Shown here: one piece after another, positions 27,501-35,400 of the stretch
How positions within the stretch are numbered: position 1 is the first letter of the stretch
Layout of the letters: each line of letters starts with the position of its first letter
DNA from: Faecalicatena contorta
GTDB taxonomy: Bacteria > Bacillota > Clostridia > Lachnospirales > Lachnospiraceae
Assembly (NCBI RefSeq): GCF_003149105.1
Contig: NZ_QGDS01000016.1
Coordinates: forward strand, 29,898-93,897
Reading direction: 5' to 3'
DNA: 64,000 nucleotides
Notes under the pieces: model-generated
Seen by the model: the letters and a program-made list of their open reading frames with translations, nothing else
Told to the model about the DNA's origin: nothing
Database searches by the model: none
Position numbers and translations under genes: made by a program

Positions 27501-28826
27501 GAGTTAAAGGCAGCTGACGGTACTGTCATTCCAGTAGATGGATTGCTAGAAGTTATGTACTGTAATACGGAGGGAAAAGCATCATTTACCAGTGACCTGA
27601 CCTTTGGGAAATATTATGTGAAAGAGGTTGTAACGGATCAGCACTATCTTTTGTCTGATAAAAAATATCCGCTGGAGTTCAGTTATCAGGGACAGGATGC
27701 TGCCCTTATTGTGATTCACTCAAATGATGGAAATGCCATAGAAAATAAATTGATTCGTGGTAGCATTTCCGGTCTGAAGGTGGATACCGAGGGAAAGGCA
27801 TTGGAAGGTGCAAAGATTGGTCTGTTTTCGGCAGGTACAAAGGAATTTACAGAGGAAAAGGCGCTGTTAGTGTCTATGTCTGGAAAAGACGGGGCATTTT
27901 CTTTTGAGGATGTACCATATGGAGATTATATTGTGCGAGAGATTGCATCCCCGAACGGTTATGTGCTAAACGAATCTATTCATCATGTATCAGTGACTGC
28001 TGATAAGGAAGTAATTGAAGTGAAGATAGCCAATAGGCTGATAAAGGGCAGTGTCCGTCTGACAAAGGTGGATGCAGAATATCCTGCAAATAAGCTGTCA
28101 GGTGCGGTGTTTGAATTGTATCAGGATACGGATGGAGATAAAAAGTTCGATAAGGATAAAGATAAACTTCTTGGAGAAATACCGGAGATTGCAACAGGTA
28201 TTTACCAGCAAGATGAGCTTTTGTATGGCGGATATTTTGTAAAAGAAAAAACTGCACCAAAGGGATTTATGCTGGATGAAGAAGCATATTTCTTTGAAGT
28301 GACAGAGGATGGCAAAATCGTAGATGTGGAAAATAAGGCAGGTGTTGGATTCATTAACCAGCCCATTACCGGAAAGCTGGAGTTGACGAAAAAGGATGTA
28401 GCGGACGGAAAGCTTCTTCCAAATGCAGGATTCCGCATTAAGGATGAAGAGGGAAATATCGTTGTAACCGGAGTCACTGATAAAAATGGACTTGCAACCT
28501 TTACACTTCGTTATGGGAAATACACTTATCAGGAATATGAAGCACCGGAAGGATATGAGATTGATGAGAAGGAATATCCCTTTGAAATCAAGAAAAATGG
28601 TCAGATTGTAAAAGTAACCATGACCAATGAAAAGAAGGCGGAAGAACAGATTACCACACCAAAAACGGGAGATGGCAGGAACGTGGGACTGTGGATAGCC
28701 TTATTAGCATTGTCCGCAGCGGATCTGACTGGTTTTGGTGTGTTGGCAGTCAGAGCAAAGAAAAAAGAAAGAGGATTAATAGACGAAACCGAGAACATGG
28801 AGTATAGCCGGAATGGCGATATTTAG
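24573..28826 (+). CDS. Cell-wall adhesin with thioester domain, ~10 Cna-B repeats and sortase signal
   Basis: About 1417 residues from TTG 24573, which has AAAGGAGG 8 nt upstream and opens a classic signal peptide (MKKWKQIVRKGVAAALALAT). Near the N-terminus, YCIQPG and later ATQMLIWEIV are the Cys and Gln motifs of a thioester domain that can bond covalently to host surfaces. About ten Cna-B/prealbumin-like repeats follow, each with a K-x-D start (IVKKDAETG, LTKKDVADG) and a late E (VKE, VREI), typical of isopeptide-stabilised stalks. The C-terminus has TPKTGDG, a hydrophobic helix and KKKERG, a class B-type sorting signal. The element's own sortase lies at 59940. It likely promotes contact during conjugation or host adhesion. 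Confidence 0.9.
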   Translation: MKKWKQIVRKGVAAALALATVVSVLPETIISAASERATMTFDYCYDEAGNSIRYQQTHSHNGITCGYAGELVTRIYADGENAYCIQPGMPLNVGNTLQKNASDTWNALSENQKSAVNLALLYGAQGSMGSLSGTESEKVLATQMLIWEIVTECRNATSPYGRTDSKFYEGLCAGGANGGISTAYNKIIESMKNHAKIPSFATSKKDSAAKELKWDGEKYVLKLNDEKGILSKFSFTSSNSDVKVSVSGNTLTITSTKALQEEVLLSATKNIPTVSSSAKLVAYGHPSLQDVVTGVENTGEVKAYLNIKIPYGHMQIVKASEDGVVEGMKFHITGNGVDQTVTTGKDGTMKVENLNPGTYTVKELTENRYEPQKEQKVTVKGGETAKVEFSNLLKRGDLKVVKSSEDKLVEGMKFHLYGTALSGAAVDEYAVTDKNGVATFSKILVSGATPYSLEEVDTAVRYVVPQKQNVTIKWNEVANSTVTNVLKKFRVNVKKSDAETGTPQGDATLAGAVYGIYNGDTLVDTYTTDAEGSFITKYYICGDNWTIREISPSEGYLLDEKVHHVGAEAKNYTVELNATANDVPEQVIKGHVSIIKHADDGSTKIETPEKGAEFQVYLKQAGGHDKAKESERDILVCDENGYAQTKELPYGVYTIHQTKGWEGRELIADFDVYISKNEGVYRYLINNSVFESYIKIVKKDAETGKVIPLSGAGFHIYGETGTLVTMKYTYPEVTTIDTFYTNSEGYLITPEVLSYGNYKLVEVQAPYGYVLDGTPIPFTVTQGNSSEESGVTVVTVEKKDMPQKGKIKVHKSGEDFASVQISGDGVINKDGNLVEGENIYTPIYDIIGQAGAVYEIVALADIVTSDGTVRASAGDALDTLTTDKEGNAESKELYLGKYKVVEKTAPEGMVLNTTPNEVELIYAGQETSVTGTDTSFYNERQKVQIDLNKALEQDETFGIGNRGEIQNVAFGLYAAEELKAADGTVIPVDGLLEVMYCNTEGKASFTSDLTFGKYYVKEVVTDQHYLLSDKKYPLEFSYQGQDAALIVIHSNDGNAIENKLIRGSISGLKVDTEGKALEGAKIGLFSAGTKEFTEEKALLVSMSGKDGAFSFEDVPYGDYIVREIASPNGYVLNESIHHVSVTADKEVIEVKIANRLIKGSVRLTKVDAEYPANKLSGAVFELYQDTDGDKKFDKDKDKLLGEIPEIATGIYQQDELLYGGYFVKEKTAPKGFMLDEEAYFFEVTEDGKIVDVENKAGVGFINQPITGKLELTKKDVADGKLLPNAGFRIKDEEGNIVVTGVTDKNGLATFTLRYGKYTYQEYEAPEGYEIDEKEYPFEIKKNGQIVKVTMTNEKKAEEQITTPKTGDGRNVGLWIALLALSAADLTGFGVLAVRAKKKERGLIDETENMEYSRNGDI

Positions 28827-28887
28827 CTTAGGTGTGGCAGTTTGGTCTCTTGTGAGAAAAAAGAAAAAATAATACAAGTAGGTATTG

Positions 28888-28910
28888 GAGGGCGGCATTT
28901 TGCTGTCCTC
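28888..28910 (+). terminator. Hairpin after adhesin gene
   Basis: GAGGGCGGCA pairs (two G-U type pairs) with TGCTGTCCTC around TTT. There is no T tail, so termination is unsure. Apart from this and the promoter at 29047, the interval 28827-29163 has no feature. Confidence 0.35.
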
Positions 28911-29046
28911 TGATTGCAAACAAAGTTAATGGAAAAAGAACGGCATTAAATATTTGAAGTTGGAAGTTGAAAAATGTAATACACAATATGTACAATAAAA
29001 AGGGAGAATATTACTTACTAAATAATTTTTGGGGTAAAATAAGTTG

Positions 29047-29075
29047 TTGATAATTAGTGATAACCTCTGTATCAT
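29047..29075 (+). promoter_or_regulatory. Promoter of the kinase cargo gene
   Basis: TTGATA and TATCAT are 17 bp apart, about 90 bp before the kinase start; the cargo therefore carries its own promoter. Confidence 0.5.
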
Positions 29076-29163
29076 ATAAATAGAAAAATATTTTAATGAG
29101 TATCTATGTAATGGAATTTTTGAACTGGCAAAATTAAACTGTTTTTAAAAGGAGTGAAGTACA

Positions 29164-30747
29164 GTGGTGGTAACAAAAGGAACAATATTTACTGATGAAA
29201 TATCAGATTATGAAGTAATAGATCAAATAGGTAGAGGAGGATTCGGTTCTGTTTGGTTAGCAAAAAAGAAGGATGACGGTACTAAGTATGCAATAAAAAC
29301 ACTATTATCAGATTTCCGCGATGATAATGAGTTTAGGGTACTTACAAACGAGATTGAAATGGCAAAGCAGGTTTCGTCTCCAAACGTGATTAAATATGTT
29401 TATACTCATGACGGAAACAAGTTTCCTGAGTTACCACCATATATAATAATGGAATATGCAGAGGAAGGTTCATTATCTATTCTTTTAGAAAAAAAGAAAC
29501 GGTCAAATCAACTATTTTCTTTTGAAGAATTAATGAGTCTATTTTTGCAATTGGTAAATGGAATGACAGCTATTAATTCGAGATTGGTGCATAGAGATAT
29601 AAAGCCTGACAATATTTTGATTCATGGTAACATCTTGAAAATTACAGATTTTGGATTATGTAAGTTGTCTTGTGAACATACTAGGACAATGTCATTTAAG
29701 GGGGGCGGTACGTATCAATATATGTCCCCTGAAGCATGGGATTATACAAAAAACACAATACAAATGGATATATATTCAATGGGTATCGTTTTTTATGAAT
29801 TAGCATCATTATCCTATCCGTATGATGTAACTAATGATAAAGATTATTATCATGCATACAAACAGGCTCATACTTTTGGTATTCCCAAAGCTTTGAATAG
29901 TTTTAATAAAGGCATATCTCCAGGGTTGTCAGGTATAATAATGAAAATGCTTGAAAAAAGCATTAGTCGAAGGTATAAAGACTGGAATGAGATTTCATCT
30001 GCCTTATCAAATATTAGTATGCAAAGTAATTCTGATATTGATATTATAGACACCATGTTAAATATTCAGTTAGAGAGAGATAATACTAAAAAAACAGAAG
30101 AAAGTAAGAAGCAAAAACGAAAGAATGAAATTGATGAGTTTTGCAAAAAAATAGAATATCAATATAACAATGATATATTGATTCCTTTAAACGGATTAAT
30201 AACTGATTTCAACTTGAGATCTCAAAGTGAAAAGATTTCTATTTCAAAAAGTGAAACATGTTCTTCAATTCAAGGTATTACAACTACGATAAAATTGCCA
30301 TCAACTATTTCGATTACAATTAAAATACAACCAATACTGGAAGAAAACTTTATGCGGAAACAAAAAATAGATATTTGGGGAAATGCTGTTGGAGATGATA
30401 TCTACAATTATCCAGCATATGAAATACAAACAATAGAAAGACTTGAAATTCCTTATTATAAAAATGTCAGAATTTTAGCTTGGGGCGGATTATATGTTAG
30501 TAATGGATATGGGATAAACATTTTTTTACTTGAACAAAAAGATGAAATGTATGGGAAGTGGATATTTGTTTCAAACTCAAATTCAGGAATTTCCAGCTCA
30601 CGACGTTTCCCTGAACCTTTTGCATTTAGACATGACGAATTAGAAAAAGAAGTAAAATATATGCAAAGTGGTCTACATATTTATAACTCCACAGAGATTG
30701 AGTATAGCCAAACAACACTGTTTACACAGATAATGAATAACCTGTAG
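29164..30747 (+). CDS. Cytoplasmic eukaryotic-like Ser/Thr kinase with unknown C-terminal domain
   Basis: 527 residues. Residues about 14-295 are a complete protein kinase: glycine loop GRGGFGSV, lysine 45 in YAIK, HRDIKPDNIL (catalytic loop), DFG, and GTYQYMSPE. Residues 296-527 match nothing I recognise; they include a Lys-rich helix (KKTEESKKQKRKNEID) then a beta-rich domain. No transmembrane or PASTA segment is present, unlike housekeeping PknB. No phosphatase gene is adjacent. It is A+T-rich cargo between the adhesin and the accessory operon. Lone kinases of this sort can act in anti-phage defence (Stk2 is one known case), but this is only inferred here. Confidence 0.85.
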   Translation: MVVTKGTIFTDEISDYEVIDQIGRGGFGSVWLAKKKDDGTKYAIKTLLSDFRDDNEFRVLTNEIEMAKQVSSPNVIKYVYTHDGNKFPELPPYIIMEYAEEGSLSILLEKKKRSNQLFSFEELMSLFLQLVNGMTAINSRLVHRDIKPDNILIHGNILKITDFGLCKLSCEHTRTMSFKGGGTYQYMSPEAWDYTKNTIQMDIYSMGIVFYELASLSYPYDVTNDKDYYHAYKQAHTFGIPKALNSFNKGISPGLSGIIMKMLEKSISRRYKDWNEISSALSNISMQSNSDIDIIDTMLNIQLERDNTKKTEESKKQKRKNEIDEFCKKIEYQYNNDILIPLNGLITDFNLRSQSEKISISKSETCSSIQGITTTIKLPSTISITIKIQPILEENFMRKQKIDIWGNAVGDDIYNYPAYEIQTIERLEIPYYKNVRILAWGGLYVSNGYGINIFLLEQKDEMYGKWIFVSNSNSGISSSRRFPEPFAFRHDELEKEVKYMQSGLHIYNSTEIEYSQTTLFTQIMNNL

Positions 30748-30902
30748 GGTTTGGGTTTTCCAATATAAAAATAAGAAAATACTAAAATTTAATTTAATAG
30801 TCAGGCAACCAAACATCAGATATTCATAGTTATCTGGTGTTTGGTTATTTTTATGAGACAATTACATAAAAAACTATGAAATATAGTTTGTATCCAGTTA
30901 GC

Positions 30903-30926
30903 GGGTGGCGTTTTGCCACCCTTTTT
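30903..30926 (+). terminator. Terminator between kinase cargo and backbone operon
   Basis: GGGTGGC pairs with GCCACCC (5-nt loop) followed by TTTTT, then ACATAG and an AAAAGGAGG ribosome site for the next gene, recalling the hairpin-ACATAG order of the leader repeats. Confidence 0.75.
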
Positions 30927-30953
30927 ACATAGTGAAAAGGAGGCAGAGAAGCT

Positions 30954-31568
30954 ATGAGTGAAAAACAAGAAAAACGTATGGTAGAGAGTTATGAGATTAC
31001 ACAGGGGATTTGTATTGGAGATAAAGAAGTAGTCTTCGGTGTGGATGAAAAGAAAGAAATGCCTTATTTATGTGCATTTTATACCAGCAATGACATCTTT
31101 GATTCCTACAGCGACTGCATGATTGGTGATGATTACGTGGAATTAATGGAGTTGTTTGCAGGGCGTGTGCAAGAGCAGTGTAAAAGGATAAGAGCCGAGC
31201 AGCAAAAAGTCACAGTATCGAGAGAGCCAATTACAGCGGAGATGTGTTTTAAGGATAATCGGGATGAGAGCATTGTAGGAAAAGTCGTGGCGGTAAAGGC
31301 AGAGATTTTAAGACCGGAATACCGTTCAGCGGATTACCAGCTTATTTATGTGACCGGAGGGAATGGGGCGAATGGAAACTCCAGGGGGAATGCCTGTTAT
31401 TATACAAATCTTTATAGTGGGGAACGGGGGAGGTGGGAGCGGTACGATATTTTGGGCGAAGTAAAACCGGAATGTCTGCCGCAGTGGGCAAAGGAAAAAC
31501 TTGAAGGAATCCAAAAACAGGAAATGGAAACAGAGGTTTTAAAGCCAGATAGGGGAAGGGAGGTGTAA
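30954..31568 (+). CDS. Conserved accessory protein of the element, unknown function
   Basis: 204 residues, AAAGGAGG 9 nt before the ATG. I do not recognise a named function. The N-terminal ~75 residues (ITQGICIGDKEVVFGVDE) are related to the next protein at 31571 (ITSSVQIGETEFVLGVHK), so both carry a shared small domain. The C-terminal half contains YQLIYVTGGNGANGNSRGNACYYTNLYSGE, a Gly/Asn-rich segment. It opens a tightly packed run of five plus-strand genes ending in the methylase/helicase, and probably belongs to the DNA-processing or anti-restriction set. Confidence 0.7.
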   Translation: MSEKQEKRMVESYEITQGICIGDKEVVFGVDEKKEMPYLCAFYTSNDIFDSYSDCMIGDDYVELMELFAGRVQEQCKRIRAEQQKVTVSREPITAEMCFKDNRDESIVGKVVAVKAEILRPEYRSADYQLIYVTGGNGANGNSRGNACYYTNLYSGERGRWERYDILGEVKPECLPQWAKEKLEGIQKQEMETEVLKPDRGREV

Positions 31569-31570
31569 TA

Positions 31571-31855
31571 GTGGGAGAAAGAGTGAATGCAGGCTATGTG
31601 ATAACTAGCTCAGTCCAAATAGGAGAAACAGAGTTTGTACTTGGTGTTCATAAGACCAGTCCAGACCAGTTTGTGACATGGAAGTGTACAAATGGCGTGG
31701 ATTATTACTGGGGACATTATACGGATAATCTGTTAAGTGCGACAAAGGACTTGTGTCAAAGGGGTTTGGAGGAAGTGCAGTTTTTAGAGCAGAGACAGGA
31801 ACATTCAAGTCAGGCAAAGGTAGTAAAAGCAAAAAACAGAGGGCAGGAAAGGTAG
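31571..31855 (+). CDS. Small accessory protein paralogous to the N-terminus of its neighbour
   Basis: 94 residues from GTG, 2 bp after the preceding stop, with GGGAGG upstream. Its first ~70 residues resemble the N-terminal domain of the 30954 protein (IGETEFVLGVHKTSPDQFVTW against IGDKEVVFGVDEKKEMPYLC). The C-terminus is short and basic. Function unknown; the position indicates a cotranscribed backbone gene. Confidence 0.65.
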   Translation: MGERVNAGYVITSSVQIGETEFVLGVHKTSPDQFVTWKCTNGVDYYWGHYTDNLLSATKDLCQRGLEEVQFLEQRQEHSSQAKVVKAKNRGQER

Positions 31856-31862
31856 GTATTTT

Positions 31863-32072
31863 ATGGCAAAGATGAATCATAAAGCGGTCCGAACAATTAC
31901 AAAACTGATGGATGCAGGATTTGATACAGAAAAGGCAGTCCTTGCCATGACCATGGATGAGATTCTGGAATTGCCGGGAATTAGTGTAGCAGAAATTGGA
32001 ATCATCAATGAGATACAAAAAGCAGTCAAGGCAAACAAGGTCATCACATTTTTAGGCGGTGGGGAAATATGA
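31863..32072 (+). CDS. Small helical protein of the element
   Basis: 69 residues; ATG with AAAGG upstream, 7 bp after the previous stop. The sequence is mainly helical, with a helix-hairpin-like segment LELPGISVAEIGIINEIQKAV that recalls short DNA-binding repeats. No family recognised. Tight packing with neighbours supports translation. Confidence 0.6.
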   Translation: MAKMNHKAVRTITKLMDAGFDTEKAVLAMTMDEILELPGISVAEIGIINEIQKAVKANKVITFLGGGEI

Positions 32073-32105
32073 GAGAGTATGGCAGGGAAAGGCAGGTGCA
32101 GATAG

Positions 32106-32462
32106 ATGGCAAGATATGATGCAATGGAAGAAACCTTTATGGAAATTGAAGTGCTTGGCAAACCAGCTTTATTCCATGATATGAGGATTGAACGAAACAG
32201 CATACCGAAAGGCTTGTATCTTTATGAGATCAGGCACGATGATGAGGGATGGGGGGACCCGGTGCAGATTGCAAGGGGAATCATGGTCAATCATTTTGGG
32301 AGCATTATCACAAGGGCGCCAATCCGATTGCCATCAGACGGATATCTGAATATTGACCCGGAAAAGGACTGGAGCTATGCAGGAGGGGATTGCCGGACAG
32401 TCAAAGAATTTCAGAAAAAATATCCGCCTGTTAAGAGGAAGGAAAAAGAACAAGAAAGATAG
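32106..32462 (+). CDS. LPD28-domain protein
   Basis: 118 residues matching the large polyvalent-protein-associated domain 28: EIEVLGKPALFHDMRIERNSIPKGLYLYEIR, VNHFGSIIT, PSDGYLNI. Such domains are found in Clostridia conjugative elements beside the giant methylase/helicase gene, as here (11 bp upstream of it). They are thought to be helper proteins for element DNA on entry, but the biochemical role is not known. Confidence 0.75.
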   Translation: MARYDAMEETFMEIEVLGKPALFHDMRIERNSIPKGLYLYEIRHDDEGWGDPVQIARGIMVNHFGSIITRAPIRLPSDGYLNIDPEKDWSYAGGDCRTVKEFQKKYPPVKRKEKEQER

Positions 32463-32473
32463 GAGGAAGCGTA

Positions 32474-35400
32474 TTGGCAAAGAAACTTGACCTGATTACC
32501 GATTTGTATGCCTCTGCCATAAAGGAAGTGACTGCAAAGCCGGAGCACTGGACAGCATTTTTGCGCTCTGCCTGCCGTAATTACCGTCTTCCTTTTGATG
32601 ACCAGCTTCTGATTCATGTACAACGTCCAGATGCGTCTGCTGTGTTGGAAATGGAGGACTGGAATCGAAAGTTTGGGCGCTGGGTAAAGCGGGATGCGAA
32701 AGGAATTGCGGTTTTTGATAAAAGTGTGAATACCATGCGTCTGAAATATTACTTTGATATTTCAGATACAAAAGAAGGGCGCTACCGTCGTCTGGTGCGC
32801 CCTGTACCATTGTGGGAAGTGGGGGAGAAGTATAGGCAGGCGGTACAGGAAACCATTTACAATGCATTTGGTGTGGCAGAGGAAACTACAGATTTTGTAC
32901 GAACCGTACTGGAGGCAGCAAAAAATGCCGCCGATGATAATATTTCTGATTACATGCAGGATATTTTAGTTGGCCGGGAGAACAGTTTTCTGGTGGAATT
33001 AGATGAGTACAGCGTGGAGGTGGAGGCAAAGAATCTGCTGGCTAACAGTATTGCCTACATGATGCTGATACGATGTGGCATACAGCCGGAAGAATACCTT
33101 GAAGTCGGTGATTTTAGGTGGATTATGGACTTTAATACACCACAGCTTGCGAACCTGTTTGGGGCGATGGCCAGTGAGGTGTCAGAAATGGCATTATCAG
33201 AGGTTGCGGATACCGTGCGGAAACTACAGTTAGAAGAAAAAAGCAAAAAACGCACATTTGAGGAGTCAAATACAGAGGGATATAATGAAATTAAAAAGAC
33301 AGAAAATGATACAGAAAGGAGCCTTGAAGATGAAGAAAATCACATACAGCAAGCAGGGAGATTACCAGTTGCCAGACTTAACCGTTCCAGAAGAACCGGA
33401 AGTACATCTTGGGAAGTACGCCTCACTCCGCCGGAATTACCTGAAGGAGCATCGGTACGGAATGTTTCTCAATCTGTTGACACAGGGCAAATTGAACCAG
33501 CATTTGATGGAAGTACAAGTAGAGGCAATGAGTCAGATGGAACAGCTTACAGCAGAGATGGCGAAGGAACAGAAGGTGACGGAGGAGTTGAAAGCAGAAA
33601 ATCAGATGCTGTGGCTGGGAATGACGAACAATATCAAGAACTCAGCAGAGGAAACGGTAATGAGGGAACTGATTTACAACTAGTATGGTATGACAGGAGC
33701 AGTGAAGATCACAGTCTCCCTTTCTTTGGGAAAGAGGAAGATATTAAATCACTGCTCCTTTCTACACCCCATTTAAAAGCAACGAAAGAAGAAGTTCAGG
33801 CATTTTATGAAAGCCATGAGGACAAAGAGGAACGGACAGAATATATCAAAAGTATTTTTAATGATGAATACACGGAAATCACACTGGAGGATAAAAGACG
33901 GGTAGGATATAAGACTTATCAGAACGTACTTCATATGTGGGAGGGGAGCTATTTGTCCCGTACATCACAGTCTTATTATGACTGGGATGTTATTGCAAAT
34001 TATTTTGAGGCAATGCGTCTTTTAGGGGAATTAAAAGATAAAAGCAGGCCACTTCCCACAGTGAGAGAGCAGATGACATTTCTAGAAGAGTTAGCAGAGG
34101 AAAAAACCTCTGCTTTTTCTTTTTCACAGGAAGTGGTGGACTATGCGCTAGCAAGAGGAAGCGGCATGCAGAATGGAAAGTTCCGTATCTATTCTTACTT
34201 TATGCAGGGGCATAGTCAGAGAGAAAAAGAAAAATTTCTAAAGAAGGAATATGGCATAGGTGGATGCTCCTCTATCCTAAGTGGTTCAGGGATTGGGGAA
34301 ATGCATGATGGAAAAGGGTTAAAACTGCATCAGGGATATCAGGACAATGCACCTCACATTCTGCTGAAATGGAATCAGGTGGTAAAACGGATTGATGAAC
34401 TCATTGCCGCCGAACGCTATCTTTCAAAGAAAGAAGTAGAGTACCTGCCGGAATATGAAAAGAAAGAGCTTGCGGCAGAGATTTATCATTTTTATTATAA
34501 TCAGCCGGCAGAGATCTTACGTCCTTATGAAAGAGGAGCCGGTTATCATTCAGGTGTAGATGCGATACGTCCGCAGCTTGACGATTCAGGGCGGATAGCT
34601 GAAATGATACAGTCAATGGAAGAGGTGCTGAATAACACAGCCGATTTTGACCGGAATTATTCATCCATGCAGAAAGCATACAATGATCTTATGGATTACC
34701 GGGATGGTGTGTATAGTCTGTTCACCCTGATACCTTCCGAAAAAGAAATCCCTACTCTGTCAGAACCGCAACCGGAAGTGAGCAGGGAAGACAGTCTTGC
34801 AACAAGGCTCAATGAGTTTTACCGGGAATATGACCTATCCGGTTATCAGGACAACATGGAAACTGGCCAGACACAGGAAGACATGATTTTACAGTTAGTG
34901 GAACAACTGCAAAGCCCGGAGAGTGTCCAACAAATCATGCTATTTTTGAATGGAATTACAGAAGAAATGGAGCCGGAGGATGACCTGTATCCGGAGCTTC
35001 AAATGCTGATTACAGAGATAAGCGGTCTGCCCTCCATGAATCCGCCTTATGATTTACAGATTGGGACAACGGTATATATTGGCATAGAAGAATATGAAAT
35101 CCAGTCACTTACAGATGATATCGTGGTTTTGCGTGACCTGATGTACCCCTTGTTTATAAGAGAAATGCACCGCGAGGAGTTTTACCGTAAGCTGAGGGAA
35201 AATCCGGCGAATGATTCCCTGAAAAGTAACCAGTCAGTACCAAAATCACCGGCCGAAAACAAAAATAGAGAAGATACTGGCAGTCTTTCAGAATCAGAAG
35301 AGCCGGAAACAGAAATACCCCTTACAGAAGAGAAAGAGCAGACAGTCAAAGAGGATCAGCAACCAAAAGAAGAGGAGGACCTATCCCCTGCATGGGAGAA

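Noticed and set aside
28888..30926. Kinase cargo bracketed by the same leader repeat as the Pycsar and Abi cargo
   Set aside because: The hairpins at 28888 and 30903 resemble each other only loosely and lack the ACATAGCC pair and the shared TTTTCAAAAA core, so the claim was limited to the other sites.
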